Translations under genes and position numbers: made by a program
The notes under the pieces: model-generated
The model's input: the letters and a program-made list of their open reading frames with translations, nothing else
Databases searched by the model: none
What the model was told of the DNA's origin: nothing
Assembly (NCBI RefSeq): GCF_014109765.1
Contig: NZ_CP059139.1
Location: 5,477,001-5,541,000, forward strand
Direction of reading: 5' to 3'
Source: Pseudomonas berkeleyensis
Lineage (GTDB): Bacteria; Pseudomonadota; Gammaproteobacteria; Pseudomonadales; Pseudomonadaceae
DNA length: 64,000 bases
Part shown: one piece after another, positions 1 through 7,718 of the stretch
Layout of the letters: the number at the start of each line of letters is the position of its first letter
Numbering within the stretch: position 1 is the first letter of the stretch

Positions 1-2169
1 GGGCTGGTAGAACACCTCCAGCTGGCCATCGTCGATGGCCTTGCGCAGGCGGTTTTCCAGTTGCAGGCGCTCCAGGGTGCAGGCCTGCAGGTTGTCGGTG
101 AAGAACTGGAAAGTGTTGCCGCCCAGGTGCTTGGCATGTTGCACAGCCATGTTGGCCTGGCTGATCAGGGCGCTGATCTCACGGGCGTAATCCGGCAGCA
201 GGCTGATACCCAGCGAGGCGCTGACCACCAGTTCGTGGCCGCCGACAGTCATCGGCACACGCAGTTTGGCCAGCAGCCGGCTGGCTACCCGCGCCAGGCT
301 GGACAGGCTGCCGTAGGCGTCGAGGATGATGGCGAACTCATCGCCGGACAGCCGCGCGATGCAGTCCGCTTCCGGCACGGCCTGGGTCAGGCGGCGACTC
401 ATCTGCCGCAGCAACTGGTCGGCAATTTCATGGCCGAGGCTGTCATTGAGCAGCTTGAAGCGATCCAGGTCGATATGCACCAGGGCAATGCTGCGACCGC
501 TCTGCCGTGCGCGCTGACTGGCCTCGTGCAGGCGTTCCTTGAACAGGCTGCGGTTGGCCAGGCCGGTCAGTTCGTCGTAGTGCGACAGGTAGCGCAGGCG
601 CTCTTCAGCCTCGCGCCGCGCGGTCAGGTCGGCGAAGAAGCCGACGATATGACTGGGCCGGCCGGCGGCATCGCGCACCAGGTTGAGCTGCAGCCACTGC
701 GGGTAGAGTTCGCCACTCTTGCGTGTCTCGATCAGTTCGCCCTGCCAGGTGCCACTGCTGTCCAGTTCCTGGCGGATCATCTGGTACTGCTGACGCATCT
801 CACGGCTGCCGATCAGGCTGGTGACCCGGCGCCCGAGCACGTCTTCGCGGCTGTAGCCGGTCACTGCGCTGAACGCTCGGTTCACGGCGAGCAGGCGGTA
901 GTCCGGATCGAGGATGCAGATACCCTCGCTGGCGGCTTCGAATACCGTCGCCGCCAGGCGCTGCTGTTCCTCCTGCTGGCGGCGCACGCTGATGTCGCGT
1001 CGCGTACCGAGCATTCGCAACACCCGGCCATTGGCGTCACGCTCGACTGCGCGGCCGCGATCCTCTATCCACACCCAGTGGCCATCGGCATGCCGCACGC
1101 GGTACTCGATGTGGTAATCCTCGCTGCGCCCCTTCATGTGCGCCACCAACGCCCGGCGCAGTGCCGGCAGATCGTCCGGGTGCAGGCGCGGAGTGAGGTC
1201 GCGCAGCATCACCTGTACCTGCTCGGGCTCCAGGCCAAACAGCTCGCGCAGGTGCGAGTGGTGCACCTGATCGCTCTGCAGATCCCAGTCCCACAGGCCC
1301 AGTTCGCTGGCCTCCATGGCCAGGGCCAGGCGCGCCTGGCTCTTGCCCAGGGCGTGGGTCGCCTCATCCAGTTCCAGGGTGCGCTCGGCGACACGCATCT
1401 CCAGTTCACCATGGGCGCTACGCAACTCTCGCTCGGCACGGCGGCGTTGCTCCACCTCGCGGGCCAGCTCTTCGTTGAGGCCTTCGGCCTGCTGCTTGGC
1501 CTGCTGCAGATGGGCGATCAGCGCCAGGTTGTGGAAACGCCGCACCAGGCTGCGCTGCACCAGGCGATTGACCTGCCAGGCCACCACCAGCAACGCGAGA
1601 AAGAGGATGACGCTGAGCAGGCCCCAGCCGCGTTGCAGGCTGTTATCGCTCAGCAGCAGGAAGGCCGCCGATGGCACCAGGCATGGCAGGGCGAAGGTGA
1701 GAAAGGCCGAGAGGCTGACCGCGTAGGCCACGCTGGCGGAGAGGATCGCCGCAGCAATCAGGCCGTAGACCAGTGCCTGCTGGTAGAACACATCGGCGGG
1801 CACCAGGGCAATTACCGCGAAAGCCAGGGTCAAGCCAGAGGCGCCGGCGCCGAACAGGAAGATACGCCGCCAGTAGGATTCGGCCTGACGGCTGGGCAAG
1901 GCCTCGCTGAACGCGTTCACCTGGGTCAGGCGCAGCAACACCAGCAGCACCACCCAGCCCAGCCACCCGGCCAGCAACGGCGTGCTCTGCTGATCCCACA
2001 GCAACAAGGTGCCCGCCAGCCCGACCAGCAGCATCAGCATGGTCGGCAGGCGCGAGCCCTGATAAAGCAGGCGGGTACGCTCGGCGGCAATATCCGTGGC
2101 GAACTGACGCTCGGCCAGCTGCGGGTCCAGCGTCACCTCTTGTACTACGGCGCTAGGAGTGGCGGTCAT
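1..2169 (-). CDS. Membrane PAS-GGDEF-EAL cyclic-di-GMP enzyme (partial, C-terminus beyond window)
   Basis: The start is the ATG at 2167-2169 and 723 codons are visible before the window edge. The order is: a hydrophobic N-terminal region of several membrane segments (about residues 35-190), a coiled-coil linker (about 190-255), two PAS/PAC modules (about 265-385 and 395-515), a GGDEF domain (about 520-680), and the first residues of an EAL domain ending in FYQP, the usual EAL opening. The active-site loop reads RLSGDEFAI, so the first G of GGDEF is S; family members with SGDEF can still be catalytic. Composite GGDEF-EAL proteins make and/or degrade cyclic di-GMP, and which activity dominates cannot be judged because the EAL residues are missing. 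uvrD lies nearby, an arrangement I recall from P. aeruginosa PA5442-PA5443. No strong ribosome-binding site precedes the ATG. Confidence 0.93.
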   Translation of the reverse strand, partial: MTATPSAVVQEVTLDPQLAERQFATDIAAERTRLLYQGSRLPTMLMLLVGLAGTLLLWDQQSTPLLAGWLGWVVLLVLLRLTQVNAFSEALPSRQAESYWRRIFLFGAGASGLTLAFAVIALVPADVFYQQALVYGLIAAAILSASVAYAVSLSAFLTFALPCLVPSAAFLLLSDNSLQRGWGLLSVILFLALLVVAWQVNRLVQRSLVRRFHNLALIAHLQQAKQQAEGLNEELAREVEQRRRAERELRSAHGELEMRVAERTLELDEATHALGKSQARLALAMEASELGLWDWDLQSDQVHHSHLRELFGLEPEQVQVMLRDLTPRLHPDDLPALRRALVAHMKGRSEDYHIEYRVRHADGHWVWIEDRGRAVERDANGRVLRMLGTRRDISVRRQQEEQQRLAATVFEAASEGICILDPDYRLLAVNRAFSAVTGYSREDVLGRRVTSLIGSREMRQQYQMIRQELDSSGTWQGELIETRKSGELYPQWLQLNLVRDAAGRPSHIVGFFADLTARREAEERLRYLSHYDELTGLANRSLFKERLHEASQRARQSGRSIALVHIDLDRFKLLNDSLGHEIADQLLRQMSRRLTQAVPEADCIARLSGDEFAIILDAYGSLSSLARVASRLLAKLRVPMTVGGHELVVSASLGISLLPDYAREISALISQANMAVQHAKHLGGNTFQFFTDNLQACTLERLQLENRLRKAIDDGQLEVFYQP

Positions 2170-2495
2170 AGGCGATGTTCTTGTAATGGTTGCCTGAGGG
2201 TCTGCGCCACGTTTTGGCAGCGGTCACAGCCCTGACGTGGCCGGAGAATACCCGAGACAGACGCGGTGCCCAACCAGCATGTGACCAATTTCACGGGTTG
2301 ACGCCTAACTTTTGGCGCAATGATGGCCTTTCGCCTGCCTGCAGCCGCCATCTGCGGCCTGACCTGCCGGTCGTCGGCTGCTCGCCAGCGCTTTTGCAGG
2401 TGTCGCTCGCACTGCCTGCGAGACGCTTGCGGCCCCCCGGCAACAGCTCCTAGGATGGGCACCTTTCGCACTCAGGGACGAACGGCCCACTCCCC
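2170..2495. other. Intergenic region, divergent promoters expected
   Basis: A 326-base gap between the divergent GGDEF-EAL gene and the DUF1266 gene. It should hold both promoters. I see no convincing sigma-70 hexamer pair, no operator-like palindrome and no credible short gene. The open frames here are antisense or short high-GC frames without ribosome-binding sites. Confidence 0.6.
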
Positions 2496-3203
2496 ATGGA
2501 CGACCTGCAACAACGCTGGCTTTTGGCCCTCTCCGCACCGATGGTGGCGATCAACGCCAACTCGGGCGCGCAATACGCGCTACCTAACTTCTATCCGGAC
2601 AGCGAGTTCATCGATCTCAGCGAGTCCTGGGATATCGCTGACCGCCCCGCACTGCTGGCGATGGTCCAGCGCATGACCGACGACGGCCATGCGCGCGACC
2701 TCAGCGGTGCCTACTGGGACAACGCGCGCCTGCTGCCAAGTGAATGGCAGGCGCTGGTCGACAGCCTGGACGAAAGCCAGCAGGTGGCTTACCGCTACGT
2801 CGCCGACACCATCCTGGTCTGCGGCTCGGGCGGCATCCGCGCCTGGGATCTGGGGCGCATGAGCTTTCTCGCCCGTATAGGCCAGCTCAACGGCTGGCTG
2901 AGCCTCGAGGAAAACCTCTGGCTGCACAGCCGCCTGAGCCTGCGCGCCCGCTACTACTACCAGGGCTGGCACAGCTACCTGGCCGGTTTTCTCATCGGCC
3001 GCTGCTACTGGAACTGCCTGGGCCACGAGCAACCAGGCGAGCAGGCGCTGTGCATCAGCCGCCAGGGCAGCGACCCGACGCACCGCGCCCTGGTGCGCGA
3101 ACTGACACTGAACCCGGCAGCAGGCTTCGATGAACTGCCTTGGGACATGGAACTGGATCTGCCGGAAAAACCGGCATCGCTGGAGGCGTTCGACTGGTCA
3201 TGA
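2496..3203 (+). CDS. DUF1266 family protein
   Basis: A 235-aa soluble protein of unknown function. The region IRAWDLGRMSFLARIG (about residues 113-128) and the following tyrosine- and tryptophan-rich stretch match the DUF1266 family by eye. There is no signal peptide or membrane segment. Its TGA overlaps the ATG of the next gene (ATGA at 3200-3203), so it is probably translationally coupled to the J-domain protein. In E. coli the DUF1266 proteins YbeR and YbeU sit beside djlB, djlC and hscC. The same three families occur together here, which suggests a role as a partner of the HscC chaperone. No catalytic motif is evident. The ATG at 2496 has only a weak upstream purine stretch. Confidence 0.85.
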   Translation: MDDLQQRWLLALSAPMVAINANSGAQYALPNFYPDSEFIDLSESWDIADRPALLAMVQRMTDDGHARDLSGAYWDNARLLPSEWQALVDSLDESQQVAYRYVADTILVCGSGGIRAWDLGRMSFLARIGQLNGWLSLEENLWLHSRLSLRARYYYQGWHSYLAGFLIGRCYWNCLGHEQPGEQALCISRQGSDPTHRALVRELTLNPAAGFDELPWDMELDLPEKPASLEAFDWS

Positions 3204-5863
3204 GTTGCTGGGAACGCCTCGGCATAGAGCCGACCGACGATCAGAACACCATCCGCAGCGCCTACCGCGCACGCCTGCCCGAAGTGCACCCGGAGCGCGA
3301 CCCCGAGGGTTTCCAGGCGCTACGCAGTGCCTATGAAGACGCCCTGCGCCAGGCCCGTGGTGAAACACCCGCCAGCCATGAGCAGGCCACCCTGCCCAGC
3401 GCTAACGAACAGGCCGTCCAACAGCTCGTCGAATTGCTGCAGGATGCCGCCCGACGCTTTCGCCCCGAGGCCTGGCAGGACTATTGCCGGATGCTCGACC
3501 AGTTGCCGCTGGACGTGTTGGAAAGCATCGACGGCCCGCTGCGCGGCCTGCTGCTGAGCAACGGCCCCCTGTCGCACCGCTGCGTGACCCTGCTCACCGA
3601 GCGCATGGCCTGGGCCAATCGCCTGATGCAACTGCCTTTCGAGGAGGCCGAGGCGCTCGACCAGTTTCTCCAGCGCATCGCCGAACCCGACCCGTTCGAC
3701 CTCGCCACGCTGTCCGAGTGGCCGGGCGTCGCCCAGGTGGAAAACCTCTGGTACGTCCGCACCCTGGAGCACCTGTTCAACAATCGGCCGCTGCAGGAAT
3801 TTCGCGGCTGGTGCTCGCTGCATCTGTGCCTGCCGATGCCAGCCGACCCGGCCTACTATCCGCGCCTGTATCGCCAGTGCACCCTGGCCGGCGTAGCACT
3901 CGGCGATGCGCTGGATCACTACCAGGCCCAGCATGACGCCACCCCGAACGATCTCGACACGCAGTACCTGCTGGCGTTGCAGAAGCAGCACCATGACCAG
4001 GACGCCCTCGACCTGTGGAGTCGCCTGTGGCACGAACGCGAGATGCCCGAGGCTGCCGCCTGGTTGCTGGCCTGGTGCGCGCACCACTCACCTGAGCGCC
4101 TGCCGCTGCTGATCCTGGCATTCAACCGCAGCCAGAGCGCGCTCGGTCATCAGCACCCCCTCGACGCCTATCATCTGGCCGATGGCGAACCGGCGCAGAA
4201 CCCGCAGACCCTGGCCCGTTGGCAACGCGCCGCCAAGACCGAGCTGCCGCCACTGGCGCGCACCTTCGTCGCCTGGCAACTGGGCGACAGTGAATGGCCC
4301 TTTCTCGCCGAACTGCTCGGTGCAGCGGACGAACCGCTCACCCGCCTCTACCGCCAGGCCTGGCTAGTGCAACGGGGTGACGACGCCGATCTCGAGCCGC
4401 TGTTGAACCTGCAGGCCGGCGAGCATCCGCTCGATGCCGTACTGGTGCACGGGCTACAACACCACGCCCGACAACAGCGCCAGTGGCTACGTGAGTCACC
4501 CGCCTTGCAGGCGCTGCAGCAGGCACTGAGCACGCCGGGCGCCGTGTTGCCAGAAGCGCTGCGCGACAACACCGTGGCCCGCGCGCAGATGTTGCGCGGG
4601 CTCAGACGCTTGCGCCGGTATGACCAAGCGACACTGCAACGCCTGGGCGAGCTGCTCGCGCCGCTGCCCAGTTGGCTGCTGCCGTCCTGCCTGCAGTTGC
4701 AACTGACCCTGCAGCGTAACGCCCGAAGCCTGCCAGCGATTCCCGACGAGGCCGCTGCCCGCTGGCACTGGCAGCGCCAGACCCTGTTGCTGCTGGGCCT
4801 GTTGGAGCAGCCTGAACAATGGCTGGAGCAACTGGAGCAAACCCTCGCTGAACTGCCGACCGATGCCGAGCATCCGGCACATGCGGCCAAGGCCCAATTG
4901 CTGGCAGCGGCCACCACGCCACGTCGCTGGCTGCTGAATCTCGATGAAAGCGATCCGCTGCAAGGCCTGATCGCTGCCGGACAGGTCAGCCCGGATATTC
5001 TCCTCGACAGCCAACGCCTGCCATCGGTTGCACGTCTCGAGGCCTGCGCCCAGCAATATAGCGACGCGCTGACCAGCGACCCGTTCGGCCAGATGCTGCT
5101 AGACGCCCTGCTTCATCACGATCCGGATCTGCCGCAGGAACAGCGCAGCCAGGCCTTGCAACGGCTACTGGCGTTCACCTGCCCAGGCACCTGGTTCGAA
5201 CCGTTTCGCGAGGGGCTGGTCAAGGGACGGCCGCAGAACCTGGCGCAATCGATCTGCACGGACAACGGACTGGTGTTCGCCACCATGCAGGCGATCTTCG
5301 ATGGCATGCGCGACCTGCTTGGCAACACCAAACCGCATTTGCCCGCGACCAGCTTGCTGCGCAAGTTGCAGAAAGCCAAGGACTCCAGCGCCACACCGCC
5401 GGCAGTGCGCCTGGCCATCACCCTGCTGCTGTCGCGCTGCGAGCGTCTGCTGCCCGAGCACGCGCCGACGACCTGGCGGTCGCAGTGGCAGTTCTGGCGC
5501 TTGGGCGGCCGGCTGAACCGGATCAACTTCAGCCTGCAGACGGTTGCCGTGGTGGGGGCGGCACTGCCCCTGACCTTGCTAGCGGACAAACTGAGCAGCA
5601 ACCTGGCGCTGGCGGTACTCGGCGGCGCCTTCCTCGTCCTGGTCACCTGCCTGCTGCGCCGCCTGCATGACATGAGCCGGGGCATCGGCACCCTGCTGAT
5701 GTTGCTGCTGGGCAGTTTCCTGCTGCCCTACATGTTGCTGATCCTGTTCTTCTGGCCAGGCGACCCGCTGCCCAACCGTTACGGCCCAGCCGGCGGCAAG
5801 GCGAAGACCGCCACGCAGGGCTTGCAGGCGAGCTTGCGCCGCCTGAACGGGGTTCGGGGCTGA
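3200..5863 (+). CDS. J-domain co-chaperone with C-terminal DUF805-like membrane domain (DjlB/DjlC type)
   Basis: 887 aa counted from the ATG at 3200, which overlaps the previous stop. A farther upstream in-frame start at 3140 would lie inside the DUF1266 gene. The N-terminal ~60 residues form a short J-domain: CWERLGI, AYRARLPEVHPERDPEGF, then LRSAYEDAL. The usual HPD tripeptide is HPE (residues 30-32). The middle ~700 residues are leucine- and glutamine-rich alpha-helical sequence, probably tetratricopeptide-like. The C-terminus (about 765-875) has membrane segments with RRLHDMSRG and PNRYGP, typical of DUF805 proteins. J-domain proteins deliver substrates to Hsp70 and stimulate its ATPase; the convergent hscC is the obvious partner. 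I infer a membrane-anchored HscC co-chaperone like E. coli DjlB/DjlC. Confidence 0.87.
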   Translation: MSCWERLGIEPTDDQNTIRSAYRARLPEVHPERDPEGFQALRSAYEDALRQARGETPASHEQATLPSANEQAVQQLVELLQDAARRFRPEAWQDYCRMLDQLPLDVLESIDGPLRGLLLSNGPLSHRCVTLLTERMAWANRLMQLPFEEAEALDQFLQRIAEPDPFDLATLSEWPGVAQVENLWYVRTLEHLFNNRPLQEFRGWCSLHLCLPMPADPAYYPRLYRQCTLAGVALGDALDHYQAQHDATPNDLDTQYLLALQKQHHDQDALDLWSRLWHEREMPEAAAWLLAWCAHHSPERLPLLILAFNRSQSALGHQHPLDAYHLADGEPAQNPQTLARWQRAAKTELPPLARTFVAWQLGDSEWPFLAELLGAADEPLTRLYRQAWLVQRGDDADLEPLLNLQAGEHPLDAVLVHGLQHHARQQRQWLRESPALQALQQALSTPGAVLPEALRDNTVARAQMLRGLRRLRRYDQATLQRLGELLAPLPSWLLPSCLQLQLTLQRNARSLPAIPDEAAARWHWQRQTLLLLGLLEQPEQWLEQLEQTLAELPTDAEHPAHAAKAQLLAAATTPRRWLLNLDESDPLQGLIAAGQVSPDILLDSQRLPSVARLEACAQQYSDALTSDPFGQMLLDALLHHDPDLPQEQRSQALQRLLAFTCPGTWFEPFREGLVKGRPQNLAQSICTDNGLVFATMQAIFDGMRDLLGNTKPHLPATSLLRKLQKAKDSSATPPAVRLAITLLLSRCERLLPEHAPTTWRSQWQFWRLGGRLNRINFSLQTVAVVGAALPLTLLADKLSSNLALAVLGGAFLVLVTCLLRRLHDMSRGIGTLLMLLLGSFLLPYMLLILFFWPGDPLPNRYGPAGGKAKTATQGLQASLRRLNGVRG

Positions 5864-5871
5864 TACCCAGG

Positions 5872-5911
5872 CCGTGCGCGCCGGTTTTGCGGTGCGCGCG
5901 GCGCACCCTAC
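5872..5911. repeat. Degenerate palindromic repeat, GTAGGGTGCGC type
   Basis: Runs of GTGCGCGCCGG and GGCGCACCCTAC between the convergent J-domain and hscC genes. The right arm GCGCACCCTAC is identical to that of the copies near 12.2 and 41.8 kb. It is probably a repetitive extragenic palindrome remnant and may act as a weak bidirectional terminator. Confidence 0.6.
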
Positions 5912-5920
5912 CCGCTCGCG

Positions 5921-7600
5921 TCAGAAGCGCAGCGCGTCCAGTTGTTGCTCCAGGCGCTGACGCGCGGCGGCGATCGGTTGCTCCTGCTGGGCACCGAGCA
6001 CGCTCTGGAACTCGTCCAGCCACAGGCCGATCTGCTCGCGCTCCGCGCCCAGGGTCTGCATCCAGGCACGCTCCAGGCGCGCCAGCAGGGTGCGGTTGGG
6101 CAAGGTATCGCGCGGGTGGATCTTCAGCCCGGCCAGGCGCGCCTGACTGGCGGCACGCGCCTCGGCGCTCAGGCCGGTGGGGCTGCGGTCGATGACATGA
6201 CCATGACGCTGGCCACTCTCCAGGGTCACGTCCACTTCCAGCAGGCCGTTGATGTCGTAGCTGAAACGCACGTCCAGCGCCTGGGTCTGGCCGGTCTGCG
6301 TCAACTTCACTTCGAAAGCATCGACGAAGATGTTGTCACGCACCCACGGACGCTCGCCCTGGTAGACCTCGATGCGGATGTATTCCTGCTGCGCATGGGT
6401 GGTGTAGTAGCGCTGCACGCGCGACGCCGGGATCACCGTATTGCGCTCGATGATCGGCGAGAAGGCGCCAGGCTGCTCGTCGCTGCGCCGCGAGGAAATA
6501 CCCAGCGTGTAAGGGCAGACGTCGGTGAGAATGAGCTCCTCGATGGCCTGGTCACGCGCCTTGCAGGCAGCCTGCGCGGCAGCACCGAGGGCGACGATGG
6601 TGTCCGGGTCGAGGTGGCGGTAAGGCAGACGGCCGAACAGGGTGGCGACCAGTTGCTGCACCGCACTCATCCGCGTGGCGCCGCCGACCAGCACCAGGCT
6701 GTCGAGATCGCGCGGGTTGAGTCGGGCGTCACGCAAGGCCTGCTCGATCGGCTGGCGCAGACGAGTCAGCAGCGGCGTCCAGATCTGCTGCGCGCGGGCG
6801 TCATCCAGTTGCCACTGGCGCCCGCTCCAGTCGAGGGTCTGCGGCCCTTCGGCGAGACGCCGCTTGAGCTGCTCCAGAGCATCTTCGAGGCTGGCCAGCT
6901 CCTGGCCTTCCAGCTCGCTACGCGACAACCCCCAGTCGCTCAGGCAGGCCTTGAGCAGGGCTTCGGTGAAATCTTCACCACCAAGGAAGTTGTCGCCGGT
7001 GGAGGCATGCACCTCGATCAGCGGCAGGGCGTATTCCAGCACGGTCACGTCGAAGGTGCCGCCGCCCAGGTCGAAGATCAGCGAACGCTGCAGCGGCTGC
7101 TCGTGCAGGCCGTAGGCCATGGCGGCGGCAGTCGGCTCGTTGATCAGGCGCTCGACACTGAGCCCGGCCAGCTCGGCGGCGAATACCGTGCGCTTGCGCT
7201 GCTCGTCGCTGAAATAGGCCGGAACCGAGATCACCGCAGTCGTCACCGGCACCCCGAGATACGCCTCGGCATCGGCCTTGAGCGAACCCAGCACCAGCGC
7301 CGAAAGCTCTTCCGGGGTGAACTGGCGATCACCCAGGGTGAAGCGCTTGTCACTGCCCATGAAACGCTTGAAGGCGGCCACGCTGCGCAGCGGGTGGGTG
7401 GTCAGACGCGCTCGGGCGGCAGCGCCGACGAGAATGCTGCCATCCTCATCCAGACTCACTGCCGAGGGCGTGAGCACATCGCCGAGGGCGTTGGGGATGA
7501 GTTCGGCGCGGCCTTCACGCCAGACGGCGATCAGGCTGTTGGTGGTGCCCAGGTCAATGCCCAGCAGCGGGCTGTGCGTGGCGAGGGTAGCGGTCGACAT
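5921..7600 (-). CDS. hscC: Hsp70-family chaperone HscC
   Basis: 559 aa, close to the ~556 aa of E. coli HscC and clearly shorter than DnaK (~640). The nucleotide-binding domain carries the phosphate-1 motif GIDLGTTNSLIAVW (from residue 14), the VISVPAYFSDEQR segment, INEPTAAAMAYGL, and the DLGGGTFDVTVLEY phosphate-2 motif. A substrate-binding beta domain follows (about 390-510, with RNTVIPASRV and YQGERPWVRDN). The C-terminal helical lid is short, as in HscC. It hydrolyses ATP to cycle on client polypeptides. The convergent neighbour encodes a J-domain protein and a DUF1266 protein lies beyond it, as in the E. coli hscC locus. HscC is a specialised Hsp70 and the clients here are unknown. Confidence 0.93.
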   Translation of the reverse strand: MSTATLATHSPLLGIDLGTTNSLIAVWREGRAELIPNALGDVLTPSAVSLDEDGSILVGAAARARLTTHPLRSVAAFKRFMGSDKRFTLGDRQFTPEELSALVLGSLKADAEAYLGVPVTTAVISVPAYFSDEQRKRTVFAAELAGLSVERLINEPTAAAMAYGLHEQPLQRSLIFDLGGGTFDVTVLEYALPLIEVHASTGDNFLGGEDFTEALLKACLSDWGLSRSELEGQELASLEDALEQLKRRLAEGPQTLDWSGRQWQLDDARAQQIWTPLLTRLRQPIEQALRDARLNPRDLDSLVLVGGATRMSAVQQLVATLFGRLPYRHLDPDTIVALGAAAQAACKARDQAIEELILTDVCPYTLGISSRRSDEQPGAFSPIIERNTVIPASRVQRYYTTHAQQEYIRIEVYQGERPWVRDNIFVDAFEVKLTQTGQTQALDVRFSYDINGLLEVDVTLESGQRHGHVIDRSPTGLSAEARAASQARLAGLKIHPRDTLPNRTLLARLERAWMQTLGAEREQIGLWLDEFQSVLGAQQEQPIAAARQRLEQQLDALRF

Positions 7601-7718
7601 CGACTGTGCGGCTCTCTCAAATCCATTGAAGGGCGCAGTCTACCCCGCGCACAGGACCCGGCAAACCGCCTCGTCGACGCGGTTTGCCCTCCCCTGCCCG
7701 GCCCCCTAGAATGCCGCG

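Noticed and set aside
61-2235. 724-codon plus-strand frame at the left end
   Set aside because: Antisense to the PAS-GGDEF-EAL gene, whose translation is clearly that of a known family.
3140-3199. Earlier start for the J-domain protein
   Set aside because: It lies inside the DUF1266 gene and adds residues unlike any J-domain start; the ATGA overlap at 3200 is the natural start.
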